In this document: one piece after another, positions 4,152-5,819 of the stretch
Layout: every line of letters starts with the position of its first letter
Numbering within the stretch: the stretch's first letter is position 1
Assembly (NCBI GenBank): GCA_027296025.1
Contig: JAPUJU010000022.1
Span: 1-5,819, forward strand
Source of the DNA: a bacterium
GTDB taxonomy: Bacteria; Krumholzibacteriota; Krumholzibacteriia; WVZY01
Length of the DNA stretch: 5,819 nucleotides
Reading direction: 5' to 3'
The notes under the pieces: model-generated
Databases searched by the model: none
The model's input: the letters and a program-made list of their open reading frames with translations, nothing else
What the model was told of the DNA's origin: nothing
Translations under genes and position numbers: made by a program

Positions 4152-5819
4152 CTACAGGTCCCCGAGCGTGTGCGTCCGGCCGGCGTTGACCTCTTTGAGG
4201 TACGCCGTCAGCGGCTCGAAATAGTCGAGCATCGGCTTCGCACTCAGGTCGCCACCAACGTTCTCACGGAAAAGCTCCTGCCAGTCCCGCGTGCCGCCCG
4301 GCCGCATCATCGCGCTCAGGAATTTTCCGACCTCTTTGCTCCCGTAGTAATTCGTGGCATGCGGATCCTGATTCAGAATCTTTCTGGCGATGTGGTCGTG
4401 CACCTGAAAAAGAAAAACATACGACAGCGCATAGTCATAGTACTGCGCCGCATCGTTGATGATGTGCGTCTTTGAGGCGGCATCGCAGTACTCTTGGCCG
4501 CGCGGCATTGGAGGAGCGATTCCCTGATACTTGCCCTTTATGTCCCACCATGCCGTGTTGAACTGGTCAGTCGGCAGATTCGTCGAATAGAGTTGATACT
4601 CGAACTCTGTCATGACGCCGGCCGACCATGGAATGAACACAACGTAGTTCAGCGCCTCTTTCAGGAGCTTCTGGGTCTCGTCGCTTTCGGCGTTCTCGGG
4701 CAGAAGGTCGAGATGAGCGAGGAACGGTTTCTGCATGGCCGCGAGACCGAGCAGGCTCCCAATCCCTTCGTGATAGGCGCGGTTCGCTCCTTCACGAAGC
4801 AACGGCGGCACGTCCGGGTTGGTGTACTCCATATAATAGTAAATGTGCCCGTACTCGTGATGCACTGTCTCGTACCAGTCCGCATCGGGAATGACGCTCA
4901 TCAGACTGCGCACGTCGTCCTCGAGATCCATGTGCCATGCTGAGGCATGATTGTTCTTCTTGTAATCAGCCCCATCGGGAAGCGGGTACAGACTCGACTT
5001 AGTCCAGAACGATTGTGGGAGCTCATCGAACCCCAGGCTGACGAAGAAGCGCTCTCCCTGCTCGTTCACCCACTCGGCCGACTTCTTTTCGAGTACCGCG
5101 TTGAGGTCGAGCCCTTCGACGCTGACCATCGCGTTCCAGTCCTGCCCCCACCGGTTCGGCAACCAGTCGGCGGGAATCATGTCGGGCACTTCTGACGCTC
5201 CGTATCGCTTTGCCAACTCGTAGCGCGCGTAGGTGTGCAGCTCACGGTACAGGGGTCTCAATTCGCGGTTGAGCTTCATCATGAGCTCGCGAAGTTCGTC
5301 GGTCGTCATTCCATAGTCGGACACCTGGTATGCAAAGTAGTCATCGTAACCGAGCGCCCGAACCGTTTCGTTCCGGAGCCGCTGGAGGTCGGCGAGCCCG
5401 TCCTTCAACTTCGCGCCAACACCCTTGCTCGTCTCCCAGGCCTTGCGGCGCTCGGCGAGGTCATCGCTCTCACGCAGGATCTTGTCGATGTCCGCCGTGG
5501 TTACGGACTCGCCATCGATCTTGAAGTCGTAACCAAAGAGCTGTTCGTTCAACTCCGTCTCGGCCTTGATTCGGGCTTTGACGAGATCGGGAACGGTTTG
5601 CGGGTTATTGGCCGCCATATAGAGAATCTTATCGAGCTGTTTCACCTGAAGCGTGCTCAGGTCGCTGCGATGTTCGAGAAACTTGCGGGCGTGTTCGATG
5701 TTTTCCACGCCGCCCGTGAATGCGGCCAGCGCTTCGTTTGCCATCCGGGCCTTGTATGTGTTCGTCGTATCACCCTCCACGATACGCGTGTTGGACGCCC
5801 ATTCTGCCTCCGCAGCCGT
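4152..5819 (-). CDS. M2 family metallopeptidase (angiotensin-converting-enzyme-like peptidyl-dipeptidase), N-terminus cut by window edge
   Basis: Zinc dipeptidyl carboxypeptidase of the ACE family, which removes C-terminal dipeptides from oligopeptides; bacterial members are usually exported. The frame stays open from the stop at 4154-4152 to the right edge: 555 residues, numbered here from the codon at 5819. The first visible residues, TAAEAEWASNTRI, match the AEW-x-x-x-T start of the mature M2 domain, so only a signal peptide and a short lead are missing; the in-frame GTG at 5780 is not the start. Seen: WGQDW (Q226, ACE Gln281), HASAW (291-295, ACE His353 region), zinc motif HEYGH (321-325, catalytic E322), third ligand in HEGIG (E351), KTH (K450, H452; ACE Lys511, His513) and Y463 (ACE Tyr523). 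Odd points: the second His to third-ligand Glu spacing is 26 against 24 in ACE, and D462 replaces the chloride-binding Arg522. First visible gene of a row with the dodecin and DHH genes. M3 peptidases were considered, but the HASAW and GAN-x-x-x-HE context is M2. Confidence 0.95.
   Translation of the reverse strand, partial: TAAEAEWASNTRIVEGDTTNTYKARMANEALAAFTGGVENIEHARKFLEHRSDLSTLQVKQLDKILYMAANNPQTVPDLVKARIKAETELNEQLFGYDFKIDGESVTTADIDKILRESDDLAERRKAWETSKGVGAKLKDGLADLQRLRNETVRALGYDDYFAYQVSDYGMTTDELRELMMKLNRELRPLYRELHTYARYELAKRYGASEVPDMIPADWLPNRWGQDWNAMVSVEGLDLNAVLEKKSAEWVNEQGERFFVSLGFDELPQSFWTKSSLYPLPDGADYKKNNHASAWHMDLEDDVRSLMSVIPDADWYETVHHEYGHIYYYMEYTNPDVPPLLREGANRAYHEGIGSLLGLAAMQKPFLAHLDLLPENAESDETQKLLKEALNYVVFIPWSAGVMTEFEYQLYSTNLPTDQFNTAWWDIKGKYQGIAPPMPRGQEYCDAASKTHIINDAAQYYDYALSYVFLFQVHDHIARKILNQDPHATNYYGSKEVGKFLSAMMRPGGTRDWQELFRENVGGDLSAKPMLDYFEPLTAYLKEVNAGRTHTLGDL

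Noticed and set aside
4494..4943. A 149-codon open frame on the plus strand inside the M2 peptidase gene
   Set aside because: It lies opposite the conserved zinc-site region of the peptidase, shows no recognisable motif and has no ribosome site.
5778..5780. In-frame GTG as the start of the M2 peptidase
   Set aside because: The frame stays open to the window edge, and the residues before the GTG match the conserved start of the mature M2 domain, so the true start lies outside.

Overview
The window shows five protein-coding genes, two of them cut by the window edges. No tRNA, rRNA, CRISPR array or insertion sequence was seen. The gene set looks like chromosomal DNA of moderate GC from a free-living bacterium, probably Gram-negative. 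It comprises a futalosine-type menaquinone prenyltransferase, a DHH/DHHA1 phosphoesterase, a dodecin and an ACE-like M2 metallopeptidase. M2 peptidases together with MqnP-type prenyltransferases are familiar from phyla such as Gemmatimonadota, Acidobacteriota and candidate phyla of the FCB group. That placement is inference only, because no marker gene is present.

Layout: (1) 1-688, minus strand, an MqnP-like UbiA-family prenyltransferase whose C-terminus lies off the left edge. (2) 689-924, a divergent intergenic region with a candidate promoter on each strand and two dyads that overlap them. One dyad is a perfect 14-bp inverted repeat. (3) 925-2871, plus strand, a large polytopic membrane protein of GT-C glycosyltransferase-like shape with a soluble C-terminal domain, probably started from a leaderless transcript. 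(4) 2877-5819, minus strand, a co-directional row in transcription order: M2 peptidase (5' end off the right edge), dodecin, DHH phosphoesterase. The gaps are 35 and 55 bp and show no clear terminator, so the three may be one transcription unit. Its last gene converges on the membrane protein with only 5 bp between the two stop codons.

The genes do not form an obvious single pathway. MqnP would act in menaquinone synthesis at the inner membrane, and the membrane protein probably in lipid-linked sugar transfer. The M2 enzyme would trim peptides, probably in the periplasm. The DHH protein would act on short nucleotides in the cytoplasm, and the dodecin would store a small ligand there.

I see no convincing new multi-gene system. 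The points most worth a second look are the dyad/promoter arrangement at 855-925, the dodecin that lacks both usual flavin-contact residues, the M2 peptidase in which Asp replaces the chloride-binding Arg, and the unassigned GT-C-like protein.
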